A stretch of 64,000 nt of DNA, taken from Malachius bipustulatus. Lineage: Eukaryota > Arthropoda > Insecta > Coleoptera > Melyridae. Where the stretch lies: NCBI GenBank assembly GCA_910589415.1, contig OU342631.1, positions 15,066,001 through 15,130,000 of the forward strand. The letters run 5' to 3'. Below the pieces are notes generated by a model, which worked only from the letters and a program-made list of their open reading frames with translations, was not told the DNA's origin and searched no databases. The translations under genes and the position numbers were made by a program. Shown one piece after another: positions 22,401 through 34,400 of this stretch. How positions within the stretch are numbered: position 1 is the first letter of the stretch; every line of letters starts with the position of its first letter.

Positions 22401-25400
22401 TCAGTGTACAGAGAGTATATATTTTAATATTTTATGTTTACATTTAATCATAAATGAAATATCTTCCGCACTAGAAGAAATTATTATTCAATCAAATATG
22501 GCTGCACAAAATCTGTTAGGTACCTAGGTACCTACCTCAAAAATCTAAAGAAGTGTATATTAAGCAATATATGTCACCTTTATGAACTGATGTGAAGAAA
22601 AAAGCGTTAATAGCTTCAAAGAAATACTTACATATGATATGAATGCATTGGAAAGTTTTTTTTTTTTTAATTTTATATTCGTTCTAGTTCAAGTCACTCG
22701 TAGATAAAATTTTGTATGCAACATATGCATAAAGTGCCTTTTTTTCACTTCTGGGATTGCCGCATTCGCCTGCGGCTCATGCGGTCAAACTTCCCAGTCG
22801 TGAAAAAAGTACCACTTTATGCACTTGTTGCATAAATAACTATTATCTAATCTTTAGCTTTTTCTTCTTTAGTCTAAAGGTATAGGTATAATGGCTTCTA
22901 GTTTAAAATCATTTTGAAGTTTTGAATCTCTTATTTATAATGTTTCTGAATTATTATTATAGTTTCAACAAACATCATCAGTCTTATTTTTTGCCATCGA
23001 TAAAAAACATGAGTTACGATAACAGAACATGCGAACTCGTATTATCTCATAGATCAGCTATCTAACTTGAATTACCCGCAAATCCAACTTTTTACGTGAC
23101 TGCTTTAGCAGGATTTATGACCGTTTTTATGGTATTTATTCTTCATTAATTTGATTTTTTACAGGAACGACTACTTTTATCCGTTTTACCGGAGCATGTT
23201 GCCGTGCAAATGAGGCAGGACTTAGACCAAGCTGACAGCCAATTCAAGAAAATTTATATGAGCAGACATGAGAACGTCAGGTAATATTTATTTTCACTTG
23301 AATTTACCAGTTCCCTTTTTTTATAAATTAAACACAAAATAGAATTAGTAGATAACTTCTGTGCAATTATGAAACAAATTCCTTGCTGTGGAAGAATTTT
23401 TTCAATTATTGTTTTTCACCTGAATAACATAATGTAACAAATGTATAATAGGAGAAGCTGGATAAATATTTTTGGATCTGAAATTTTCTTTATATCGATT
23501 TGATAATTAAGTGCGAATAAGTGGCATACTAAAGAAACTAATTTACTGAAAATTGAAGAAGCTCTCGAATTAATAGGCCAATTCAATATTAAAGCAATTT
23601 CCTTCTTGAAATATGCAGATGAAACGGAGCTGTTTCTAATGATTAACAAATAATAATCAAAAGAAGTTGGTTTCCTGAAAAAAGCGCTTCCATTAAGATC
23701 AGTACGGTCCATGCTTAATTTTCAGTGAACTGAAAAAAATGTTTCATTATACTGTAATGCAATTAGACTGATTTAATCTTTCCCTTCTGGCTTCTTGTAT
23801 AGGTAGCTAAGTTAATTAAGAAATTATTTTTTAATAAAAAAGGGAATTTCTTAATTTCTTTGTCTCTTAGATTAATGAAGTTAATGGATTTGGGGACACT
23901 TGAAGCTGGTTATTAAAATATTCTAAAACTATCTAAAAACTATTATAGGATAATTGTTTATTTTAATATGTAACATGAAATTATAAAATAATCAATAGGC
24001 TACGCCAGAAAAGTACGCTCCATTTACTTTAAGGGATTCTTGAAGAAATATAATATTTAATGTATTGGAAATAAAAAGATATCTAATATTGGTTTTGTTT
24101 CATAAGGAATATCTCTTCCCCCAGTGTTCACATAAAAGAAGCCTAATATAAATAAAATACGCCCAAACTTTTCTTTTTGATGACTCTGAAAGAATAAAGT
24201 TCTCCGCCCCTAAGTCTCCGAAATTTTTACTCAACTTCTCAAGTTCTGAACTTCATTATGTCTTTACCAACGTAATTCCATATTCTGAATTTTTCAGCAT
24301 CCTGTATGCCGATATCGTGGGATTCACTGCAATTTCATCCACCTATTCAGCTCAAGAGTTAGTTAAAATGTTAAATGAACTCTTCGCAAGATTCGACAAA
24401 CTTGCCGAGGTAAGACTTTCGTGAAAGAAAAAGGGCAAACTCTTAATTAAATGCGAATTAAATGCAGGGAAATTGTGAAGGTCTGAAAATAGCCGGTATG
24501 AGCGTTGAGAAATGCGGGATGATTGGAACTTGTGTAGTCCTTTCAGGATCTGTATGAGAAAGTACTTATCCTTATATGAATCTTTTCTCTTCTTTTTCTA
24601 GAAATACCAACAACTGAGAATAAAAATCCTTGGCGACTGTTACTATTGTATAAGCGGAGCTCCTGTTGAAAGACCTGATCATGCAGTTCTATGTATTCAT
24701 ATGGGATTATCTATGGTGAAAGCAATAAAGTGAGTATAATATAATATTTTATACTATATTTCTTATTCGTTCTATTGTAGTGCATTCTATACGTAACATA
24801 TTGTACTAGAATAGGAGATATTATGTTTCGTACTGAAATGGATCGCACCTAGGTAAGATGATAAGGAAATTATTTCCTTCGCCTTCATTAAATCAGCCCA
24901 AACCGAAAAAGCAAACAGTGCGAGCATTAGGTACGTAAATACCTAAAGGTAAAATTGTTAGGAAATTAAATACAGCTACGCGCCGTTACATCAAGAAACG
25001 ATCCCCGTCAGCTCATTAAATATTCATAAAATAGAAGCGCTCTAGCTAGTGGAGGTCCAGCGCTTTAAAAAGACATCCGAAGACCAGCAGAGCTAGGATG
25101 GACGCAAGCCAGATGTTAGGGCAGGCATTGTGTCGAGGCACTCTCGGTCCGCGTGAAGGAGAATAATAGGTGACCTACATACAAGAACGGGTGGAAAGAT
25201 ACAGACCGGGTGAAAGAATGTGAAATCAGGAATCAAAACAATAACCTCTTGCAAGGACAATAGGAACTCGTTAGTTATACCATCTACGATAATGAAAATT
25301 AAATCAAACGATAGAGCGAATTAATAAATGAAGGCAGCCGGAAATACAGCGCGGTCCCGAAATAGCAAGCAGGTGAAAATGCAAAATGAAGATGGAACCG

Positions 25401-28400
25401 GTGCAATTATAATAGCTAGACACAATGGAAAGGTGCAGAACGCGTCGGCCGATTTGAAGGAAAATTTAGGTAGTTCAGGTTTAGGACAATTCAGTAAGGT
25501 AGCCGCGAGGTCAAATCGCTAAGTCCCGTGATTAGGGAAATACGATTATGAAATAAATCACGGTATGAGGCAATGTCAATAAGGTGCATTGTTGCGTGGT
25601 GTTTAGAAAGCGGGCGACTGCTTCTATAAAAGCAGACGTCTTAGAGCAAACCAGGCAGATGAAGATCAGCTTCCAAGCAGGTCGCATCTGACTCCTTAAC
25701 CCTTTAATTGTTGGCCAGAGATGACGTTATGTGAACTCCGGCCTACAAATCCTTCTTTAACCTAAAATTCAGCCAGAGACGACGTTATGTGAACTCCGGC
25801 CGAATTTCCCTCCTAAACCCAGAAAACCCAATGAGAAAATAGTTAGGGAAGATCTCTCTCTTCGAAACAAAATCAACATAAATAAGGAATCAAATAGATT
25901 CACCACATCCACGAGCTCAGATCCCATTTTAACCCAAGTAAAATAATCAGTTAGGTATTAGGCGGCACAACAAGTAGTAGGTACCTACGCAATTACGTCA
26001 ATAAATAGAAATAAGCCAAGTTAGGCAGGAAACAGGAATACTTCAACAAATAATTACAAATTCACGTATAGGAAATTGAGATAGAGCTAGGAAGAAAGTG
26101 AACCCAGGTCAGGGATTAAATAAAACGGCCTGTGATTAGAAATAATTCAATCATCCTTATTTTCCAAGAATCCGAGTTTACTTAGTGCAGATTTAGGATC
26201 AAACAAATATTAGGCAGGAAGCTGTCCCTTTAAATTATACGACATTTTAGAGAGTGAAAGTGAGCCGTTCGCATTATAAGCACCATAACTGGAACTAGCG
26301 GCCACGGTAGGCAGCGTTGTCAGATGTAGCATCTGCCACTCGCATATATTATCAGGAAATACCAGTTCCATTACAACACCCGATTAGGATTCACGATAGG
26401 TACTCGATTACCAAACGTTGGAGGAGGCATCATCTCGATGTCCAGATGGAGACCTCAGGGGGCCGGAAAAGGAGTAGGACTCTTTAAAGTGGAAATCGTA
26501 GCACGCCACGGGGCAATAAAGCACCCGCAGTTGTAGGATAGGCAAATCAGCAAATAGAGAATCAAAATCACCAAAATTAGACTGGCCTCGAGAATGGGTA
26601 AAGCCAATTTAGATTCAAAAACCAAATTGATCATTATAAGGTCGTTTTTCCGAATCTCTTCTAACCAGATTTTATACACACCTGAATCTTATGTGACAAA
26701 CGCTATTATTATGTTTCTCATCATACTATCTACGCTCTTTGGGGTGATAGGGCGACATACTCGTGTTACTGGCGGACCGGTGGCTGGTACCGATACAAAA
26801 GATTAAGTAATTTGTCTGTAGACAAGCCTAAACACGAATGATAAACAAAAGTCCAGCATTTTCAATCATTAACTAGATTAATGGTTAAAGAGTGGTGGTC
26901 TGTAGTATGGTCAGCTAATAATCACGTTGAGGAACAAAGATCTTCGAAAGAGAACGGAGCCAACTTGCTTTGGGTAATAAATTAAGGTGTGTAGAAAAAT
27001 CTACAATAATACAGTTGATTAAGGTTTCAATCTGAAAAGCACTCGAATGACGAGTAAGGTAAATCACCAGGTATAACAGTGACAAACGCCTAAGGGCAAG
27101 GTAATATATGTGACATAAAGGTCGCTTTACGGGGCAGCATCGACAGGTGCAATAAAAGGTATAACAGTGACAAATGCCTAAGGGCAAGGTAACATATGTG
27201 ACATAAAGGTCGTCTGACGAGGCAGCATCGACGGATGCAATAAAAGGTAGAACAAGACAAATAACAACAAGGTATACAAAGTGATGACTAAATACAGTAT
27301 CACCCAGGTTATGAATTAAATAAACGGAGGTGAAATAATTCACTCTCCCAGGTAAATCAACTACTGTGAAAATAAAATCATTAAATAAAAGAGAATCGGA
27401 AGGAACGATTTTATAAAAGATACGAAATCAAAATTCAGGAGAAATGGCAACCCTGTACTCGAATGAACCTCGCAAGGCAAAGAAAAACGTTGAATAGGCA
27501 AACAAGACAGACATTCCCGCCATATTTCGGGTAGTCTGTAACCAACATGGTTGTATTCTTTAATTAATTCAAGCTGTTGCTTGAAATGAAATCAAAGAAA
27601 CTAGAAAAGGAAATTTGGTAAAGAAAAACATCGAATAGGTAACAAGACAGACATTTCCGCCATATCCCGGATCGTCTGTAACCCAAGTGGTCGTATTCTT
27701 TAATTAATTCAAGCTGTTGCTTGAAATGAAATCAAAGAAACTAGAAAAGGAAATTGGCAAAGAAAATCGTCGACTAGTTAAACAGACAGACATTCCCGCA
27801 ATATACCGGGTAGTCTGTAACCGAAAAAAAAGCAAAACGAAATAATAAGAAAGCACAGGTGTGCAAAAGAGTGGAATCCGAAATGGATTAGAGTTTGAAA
27901 CATGCATGAAAGGGATCTCTCTTCGCTTTCCATTTTTTTGTACTCTCTATGCAAAATCACAGCCCATCTCGCCCTTCACCATTTTACGCCTTGCAAACGA
28001 ATTATCTCGCTCATCACTCGCTTTTAAACTCCCTGACAGGAACTTCACCGTTAACAACAGGTCTTAGTAAATTCCCCGCTATTCCTAAAAAAAATCCCAG
28101 TAGGTTCTTTTGCGCATCCGTTTCGGCCATAGTAATCCTGGCATACCTCAATCAAAGAGCAGGGGTGACTACGGTAATTACGGTAAACACAACGAGGAAA
28201 ACACAGCGGTCCTATTAGGGGAAACCACGAGGTAAATAGACGATCACAGTGGCTTTTCGCCACAGACCATCGGGCCCGGGTCCATTCCGTTACAGTACCT
28301 ACTGCTGCTGCCTGAGGAATTACGTTCCATTTGCCAAGTGCATTTAAAGATAAGACTACTAAATGTAGCAATTCCGTTCTGTCATAACCAAAGTCAACAA

Positions 28401-31400
28401 TTTTTTTAAATTATTACTAACTAACTCTCTTATCATCAACTCCAAATATTCAGGGATATCTTAAAAAAACTTATAAATGAACTTGAAATCTGTGAAAACC
28501 TTGGTTAAATCTCATGTACATAGAGTTTCAATAAAAATATTAAAATTAATTAAGACCCATTTGAATTTATTAGAAACGCAAATATTCAAATGTGAAAATT
28601 TAAAAAAATTACATGTTTTGTATTCTTGAGCTATGCCCTTCACTAGATCATCTTCCTTAATAAATTTGAACTACCAAGTGTGGGTAAGTGGTATAATGTC
28701 AGCAGCAAAGAAAAACATGGCATTAATTCTATGTGGACATGAGGTGGTGGCCAGAGGTCGGGTCAGATGGCGACATCGTGTAACTGCTTTATGTTCCTCC
28801 TGGGGATCGCTGGGAATATATAATGTAGATGTATAGTTGTCCGTAAATAAGCGGACACTGAGCAAATGGGTCTTGACAGGAAGATGCACCGATCTAGCTT
28901 GAGGACATTATATCTAGAAAACGTCTAAAAAATAAAAAAAGTGGCATTGCTAAATAAATAAAAACTAAATCTAAAGGAGTGATGCCTCCTTTTTCGATAA
29001 TTCTCTACCTAAAAATATGAAGATTTTAGACAAGGCATTCGTTCGCATTGGAGAAGAACTTTCGGCATGTATAGGAGCGAGAGTTGGGTAGGGAGTTCTC
29101 GATCCTGCTCGTGACAAAAATTTCTCTTGCAATGCGGACTAATGCAAATGTTCGTTAGATAAGTGACCTTAAACTTAAGGGTATTTGGATAATTTAACTA
29201 TTTATTTAATTTAACGATTTAATAATTTGGATGTTATTCGTACCTACATCTGAATATATGGTTGGATGATAAAATTGTCAACAGTGTCATCATCTTAACA
29301 GTCATTGTTATCCCGAGGGTACTGAATAAGACTATTTTGTCGCAGAACTGACTGAATATCTACTATTTCCAGCCTTTTAGAGACATAAAGAATTCTGATT
29401 AAAACCATCAATGTTTATAAAACAAAATCACCAGAAAAATATCAACATCTTTTTATTATATGAATTGAAAAAAAAGTAATTTGAAATAATTTTTACGATA
29501 GAATTGATGAGTTTTCGAGAAAGGTTGACGTTTTGTGACGTGACACATTTCACAGACTCTAGCGGTGGTCCGGTGTAAAATTCGAGACATCCGAGCCAAA
29601 TTCACGGTATGAATTTATCTTAATGAAATGGTGTGTCAGAAAAAGTTCCAGGCTAATTCCCCAACTGGAAGAAAACATAGGAAACGCTTCAGTTTAAGGT
29701 ATGATATGTCTGGATACAAATACAGCAGATTGATTAATGAAACTCTCTTTGTCGCTTAGAATAGGCTCTCCGACAACTCTGTTAAAATGGGAAACAAAGG
29801 AGTATTAAAACTCAATAAAAAGTTAATTGAATTCCAAGCGTTTTAGGTCCCAGTGTATTTATTCATGTAAAATTTTCATTTTCATTGGGCAAGATCTTTC
29901 GCTTTTCGGAATTAGGTATTCAATTTATAAATGTTTACTTAATGCTTTTATTAGGATTAAGGTATGAGCGAGAGTTTCAGAAAATTTATTTCCTGGCAGA
30001 TTTACCGGATTTACTAGTAATCTTCCCTTAGGCGAAAATAGCTTTTCCTTGATTAGTTGGAAATGTATGCTGGGACGGAGTGGTAACTTAGGATATTGAG
30101 TTTGATTGCGCAGTCATTAAATTATCCATACCATAATTACTATCCTATTACATGTTAATACCTCTTAATTGATCCGTACATGGAGTCGGTATTTATAACT
30201 AGGTCGATTTATGCTATTGTATATAGATATGTACAGATACCGTGCAAATGTTATTTTTCTAACATTTGATTTCATATCTTATTTACATAAGAACAACCAT
30301 TCCAGTGTTTTCTTTAAACTATAACTGAAAAACTGATTAAAAATAGCGCTGAAAATTTTCCTAGCGCTCTTTAATATTTTTTTGGGGATAAGCATGTCAC
30401 CGATTAACCACAAAACGTTCTTGCGAATTTTATTTTTAAATTTACACATCAAAGGCCCAATTTATCAAAAATTATTTCTATATCTTATAAATTGTTGCTA
30501 AAATTAATTATTTCTTAATAAATAAAAAAGTAACACGTACCTAACAGTAATACGGGAAATATGAAATTATCATACTTGGGTGGTAGCATTTGATTGTTAA
30601 AAATTGCAGAAAAAAATTGTAAATGTAATTTTACAATATTTAAAGGATATGTAATTTCCCAAGGAAGGTCCAAGTATTGTTTATACTAAAAAGGCATAAT
30701 ATATCCAGTCAGTGCATTTAAAAAAGATTTCCTATGATAAATAAAGAAATACGATTTTGTTAACTTCTAAGAGTTCGGCCAGGCTGGCGAGACATTTGTC
30801 GTGAGCGGAAAGTCGTGGACAACAGAGCGACAAAAAATAAATTCAAACACGTACACAACAGATTGGGGCGGCCATACTGACACAAAACATGCGCGACATA
30901 TCGCTTAGCGACTAAGCGTGTCGTTCTGAATTCAACGTTGTTTGAAATCTGAGCGATATTTAGTTGTCGCTCAGATATTTAGTTGTCGTGTTATCATCAC
31001 GCCAACATGGCTTCGTGTTTCAAAGATATTTTGATATCAGAAGTTCAAAGTAGGCCTGTTCTATGGCAAGACACAGATAAACATTTCAAAAACATCATTT
31101 TTACATCATCATATGGAACTTACCCGACCTTGATCCTCTCAAAATCCTGAAGTTTCTCAAGGAAACGGACTTGGAGAGGGTGCTTCACTAAAGGGATTCC
31201 ACACCAGGCGAAGCACAGTAGAGGGGATACAATAGATCTTTTAGGTCGCAGTAACTAGATCACCCTCAATATACAAATACAAATACAATACATCATCATA
31301 TTTTTACCGACATCCTAAGGTACTGGAAAAACCTTTCCGGATATTTTCGCAACTGTCTGTACAAATGATGATGGGAAAAACATCGTCTTTAAAAAGCAGA

Positions 31401-34400
31401 GTAATAATTCGACGTTTTCGTGAGAGAGAAATCGCTTGAAATTAATCGCTTTGCGGTGAACAGAATGTCGCATATCGCTCACTACATTGTCGTCCACGAT
31501 TTTCCGCTCACGACAAATCGCTCGCCAGCCTGACCGAACACTTATACGTGTACCTACTTCAATCAAAATATTGAGAGAATATGAGAAAAATCACATTGAC
31601 AATATTGGCACTAATAACCTAAGCAGCGACTATACTACACTTAGAAATGGGTAGCGAATGGTCCTGGGAATAGTAACAAATATTACTTCTTATCCTCATA
31701 AAAGCTCCATAAATTTTACCTCATAAAAAATTTTGCGTAATTCCCTGAAAATATCACCAAGGTCCTGCCGATTATAATTTACAGCTTTTCAGGGATGAAA
31801 TTTAATAGAGTTCCTTGTTCCATAAAAATTACTTCTATAATAAGTAAACTTCTTTCATTTCAGATATGTTCAGCAAACAACCAACTCTCCAGTGGACATG
31901 AGAGTGGGAATCCACACAGGAGCAGTTCTGGCCGGCGTTCTCGGCCAGAGGCAGTGGCAGTTCGATGTCTACTCCAGAGATGTGGAGCTGGCCAACAAGA
32001 TGGAAAGCAGCGGTCTCGCCGGGTGAGTGCGCTGTTGTGATACAGAATCCTCGTCACTTGCAGGGTTAGTCATCTGTGCCACTTCCAGGCAGGTGTGAAA
32101 TTAGAATTAGCCTTTGGAGTTCGTGAATTCTGGAAGAAAGGCGGGAGGAGAACTGATGGTTTTATCGCTAAATTTCAGACCTCGCCGGTGTGGCATTTTA
32201 CCGTTTAAGGGCAGTGAAGTAAGGAATATATGCATGTACCTTAGGTATCTATTTACAAGTCAAACAGAAAATATTTAAGATATTATTATTAATTAATCAG
32301 TGTTATAATAATAAAGAGATGCGGGATCTTGGAGGTTCTAATCGAATAAAGCAGAATTATAGGTAATGAAACGAGAAGCTTGATACTAATGATGAAGCAG
32401 ACTCTCAGTGTAATTTCAGCAACTTAATGGCGTAATATTTCATCAGAATGAGACACCTATGTCGTCTAAGATTTGTGAATGAACAAGAAATATCATAAGA
32501 GGTACAATTTCTTTTATTTCAGAAGACGGTTAAGTACTTGAAATACTGTCGGGAAACTATAATGGCCTTGCCTAGGTGTATGATCATAAATCTGAAATAT
32601 CACACTAGGATTCATAAGATGGAAGTCGTTCAACATTTTCTGCTGCGGGTATTTCTATCAAATTTGATTTCCTGAGGGTTTCTGGTTGACCGATTCCTTT
32701 ATCTGTCAATTTGCTTATTTCGATTCGATTTCAGTTTATGTAAACAGCAATTTTCAAGCCAATTTTGAAGCGCTGGATTTTGGTTTCATGTTGGAAAAGC
32801 TCAATCGTTTGAGTTTTTTAGTTTTAGGATAATTTCTTTTGATTGGATCGATTATCTTTCTAACAGACGAAGAAGAGTAATAGTAGATCGATTCTTTTTC
32901 GTGAATTTTAAGGTCAAATGCGGAGTGATTATTTTTAATATTGATGTATGCTGAATTAAATGTTCTTTCTTGATAATAATTGTTTTTATTATTTTGTTAA
33001 GATCGTACGAAGAAACTTTTTTTAGTACGAAGTACTGAAATGGATCGCACCTAGGTAGGATGATAAGGAAATTATTTCCATCCCCCTCGTTAAATCAAAC
33101 CAAACCGAAAACGCAAATAGTGCAAGAATAGGTACGTAAATACCTAAAGGTAAAATTATTAGGAAATCAAAACACTTCCACCCGCCGTTACATCAAGTAA
33201 ACGATCCCCGTCAGCTCATTAGATATTCGTAAACATAAAAGTTCTCGCCTAGTAACATTCCAGCGCTTAAAGAAGATATCCGAAAAACCAGCAGAGCTAG
33301 GGTGGAGGCGCGCCAGATGTTAGGGCAGGCATTGTATAAAGACACTCTCGAAACGCGTGATGAAAGGATGAGCTGACCTAGATACGGACCGGGTGAAATC
33401 ACGGATCAAACAATAGCTCCATGCAAAGACAATAGTAAGTCGCTAGGTATTTCACCCACGGTAATGAAACTTTAATCAATCCATAGGGCGAATTAATAAA
33501 CTGCAATAGCCAAAAATCCACCATGGTCCCGAAACAGTAAGTAGGTGAAAATGCAAAATAAAGGTGGAACCGGTGTAATTATCATAGATAGGAACAATGG
33601 AAAAGTATAGAACGCGTCGGCCGATTTTGAGGAAAATTTAGGTAGTTGAAGTTCAGGACAATTCAGTAAGGTAGCCGCGAGGTCAAAATGCCAAATCTTA
33701 CGAGAAGTGAGATATGATAAGGAGCAAACACAAGAAGTCAACGGTGCCAATAATATAAAAGCAGACGTCTTACCGCAGCTCAAAAGAGATAGAGATCAGC
33801 TTTCGAGCAGGTCGAATCTGACTTCCTAACCCTTTATACGGTACCCAGAGATGGCCTAGCGGACTCCGGTCGAATTTCCCTTATCTACCTTGGAAAAACT
33901 CCAGCTGAAAACCCGACAAGGGCAAAACAATCGTTTCCCGACAATTTATAATCACAATTCTAGTAAAAAAAATAAATATCTTATGGCTGTGGTAAAGCCC
34001 AAGTGTCAGAAGTTTTCAAGTAGCCCAAGGGCCTCTGACGTAACTTAACGACTGCTGTGAAGCAGCCGGGACCCTCTTTTTAACGTACCTCCCGGAGCAC
34101 AATTCTAATAAAACTCGACCAGAGATGGCATAGCGGACTCCGGCCGAGTTTCCTTTACCTATCCCGGGAAATCCCAGTGAAACATACTTCATTCGCGTCT
34201 CGAAATCAATATTCGCAGTTGGCAATTTCTTGTCGAACCAATTCACTGGTAGATGGCAAAGCGCCTATTTTGAAGGAATTTCCTTCACAAATTAGGGAAA
34301 ATCCATTGAGAAAATAGTCAGGGAAGATCTTTCTTCGAAACAAAATCCACATCAATAAATAATTAAACAGATTCGCCCAATCCATGTGCGCAGATCCCAT

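Larger units (their letters stand above)
19462..23164. other. intron 1, with nested inverted-repeat elements
   Basis: 3.7-kb GT-AG intron holding a TIR element at 20139-20760, a larger one at 21179-22710 with another inside, and a GC-centred hairpin at 22715-22834. The remainder is AT-rich without recognised content. Confidence 0.8.
24834..28294 (+). mobile_element. solo-LTR-like noncoding element, copy 2 (longest)
   Basis: 3.46 kb, TGAAATGG...GTTACA, flanked by GTAC at 24830-24833 and 28295-28298. It shares head, TATA region and tail with copies 1 and 3. It also carries blocks shared with the minus-strand copy 4 (for example around 26300-26530, including GGGGCAATAAAGCACCC). The extra length comes partly from an 88-bp duplication and a 140-bp tandem array. 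No gag-pol coding frame is present. Confidence 0.75.
30771..31541 (+). mobile_element. PIF/Harbinger-like transposon remnant with MADF start
   Basis: Terminal inverted repeats of about 50 bp begin GAGTTCGGCCAGGCTGGC on the left and GTGTTCGGTCAGGCTGGC on the right (complement). The flanking triplets are TAA and TTA, close to the TWA target of this superfamily but not identical. It contains the start of a MADF-domain protein, a DNA-binding partner often encoded by Harbinger elements, but no transposase. A 174-bp LINE fragment sits inside, so the element is a deletion derivative that predates that insertion. Confidence 0.55.
24730..31863. other. intron 4, transposon-rich
   Basis: 7.1-kb GT-AG intron. 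It contains LTR-like copy 2 (24834-28294) about 100 bp after the donor, and a Harbinger-like element (30771-31541) with a LINE fragment inside. The rest, chiefly 28295-30770, is AT-rich with no recognised gene. Confidence 0.8.

Noticed and set aside
31795..32040. 81-codon plus-strand frame over cyclase exon 5
   Set aside because: Wrong frame relative to the exon; the cyclase reading is unambiguous.
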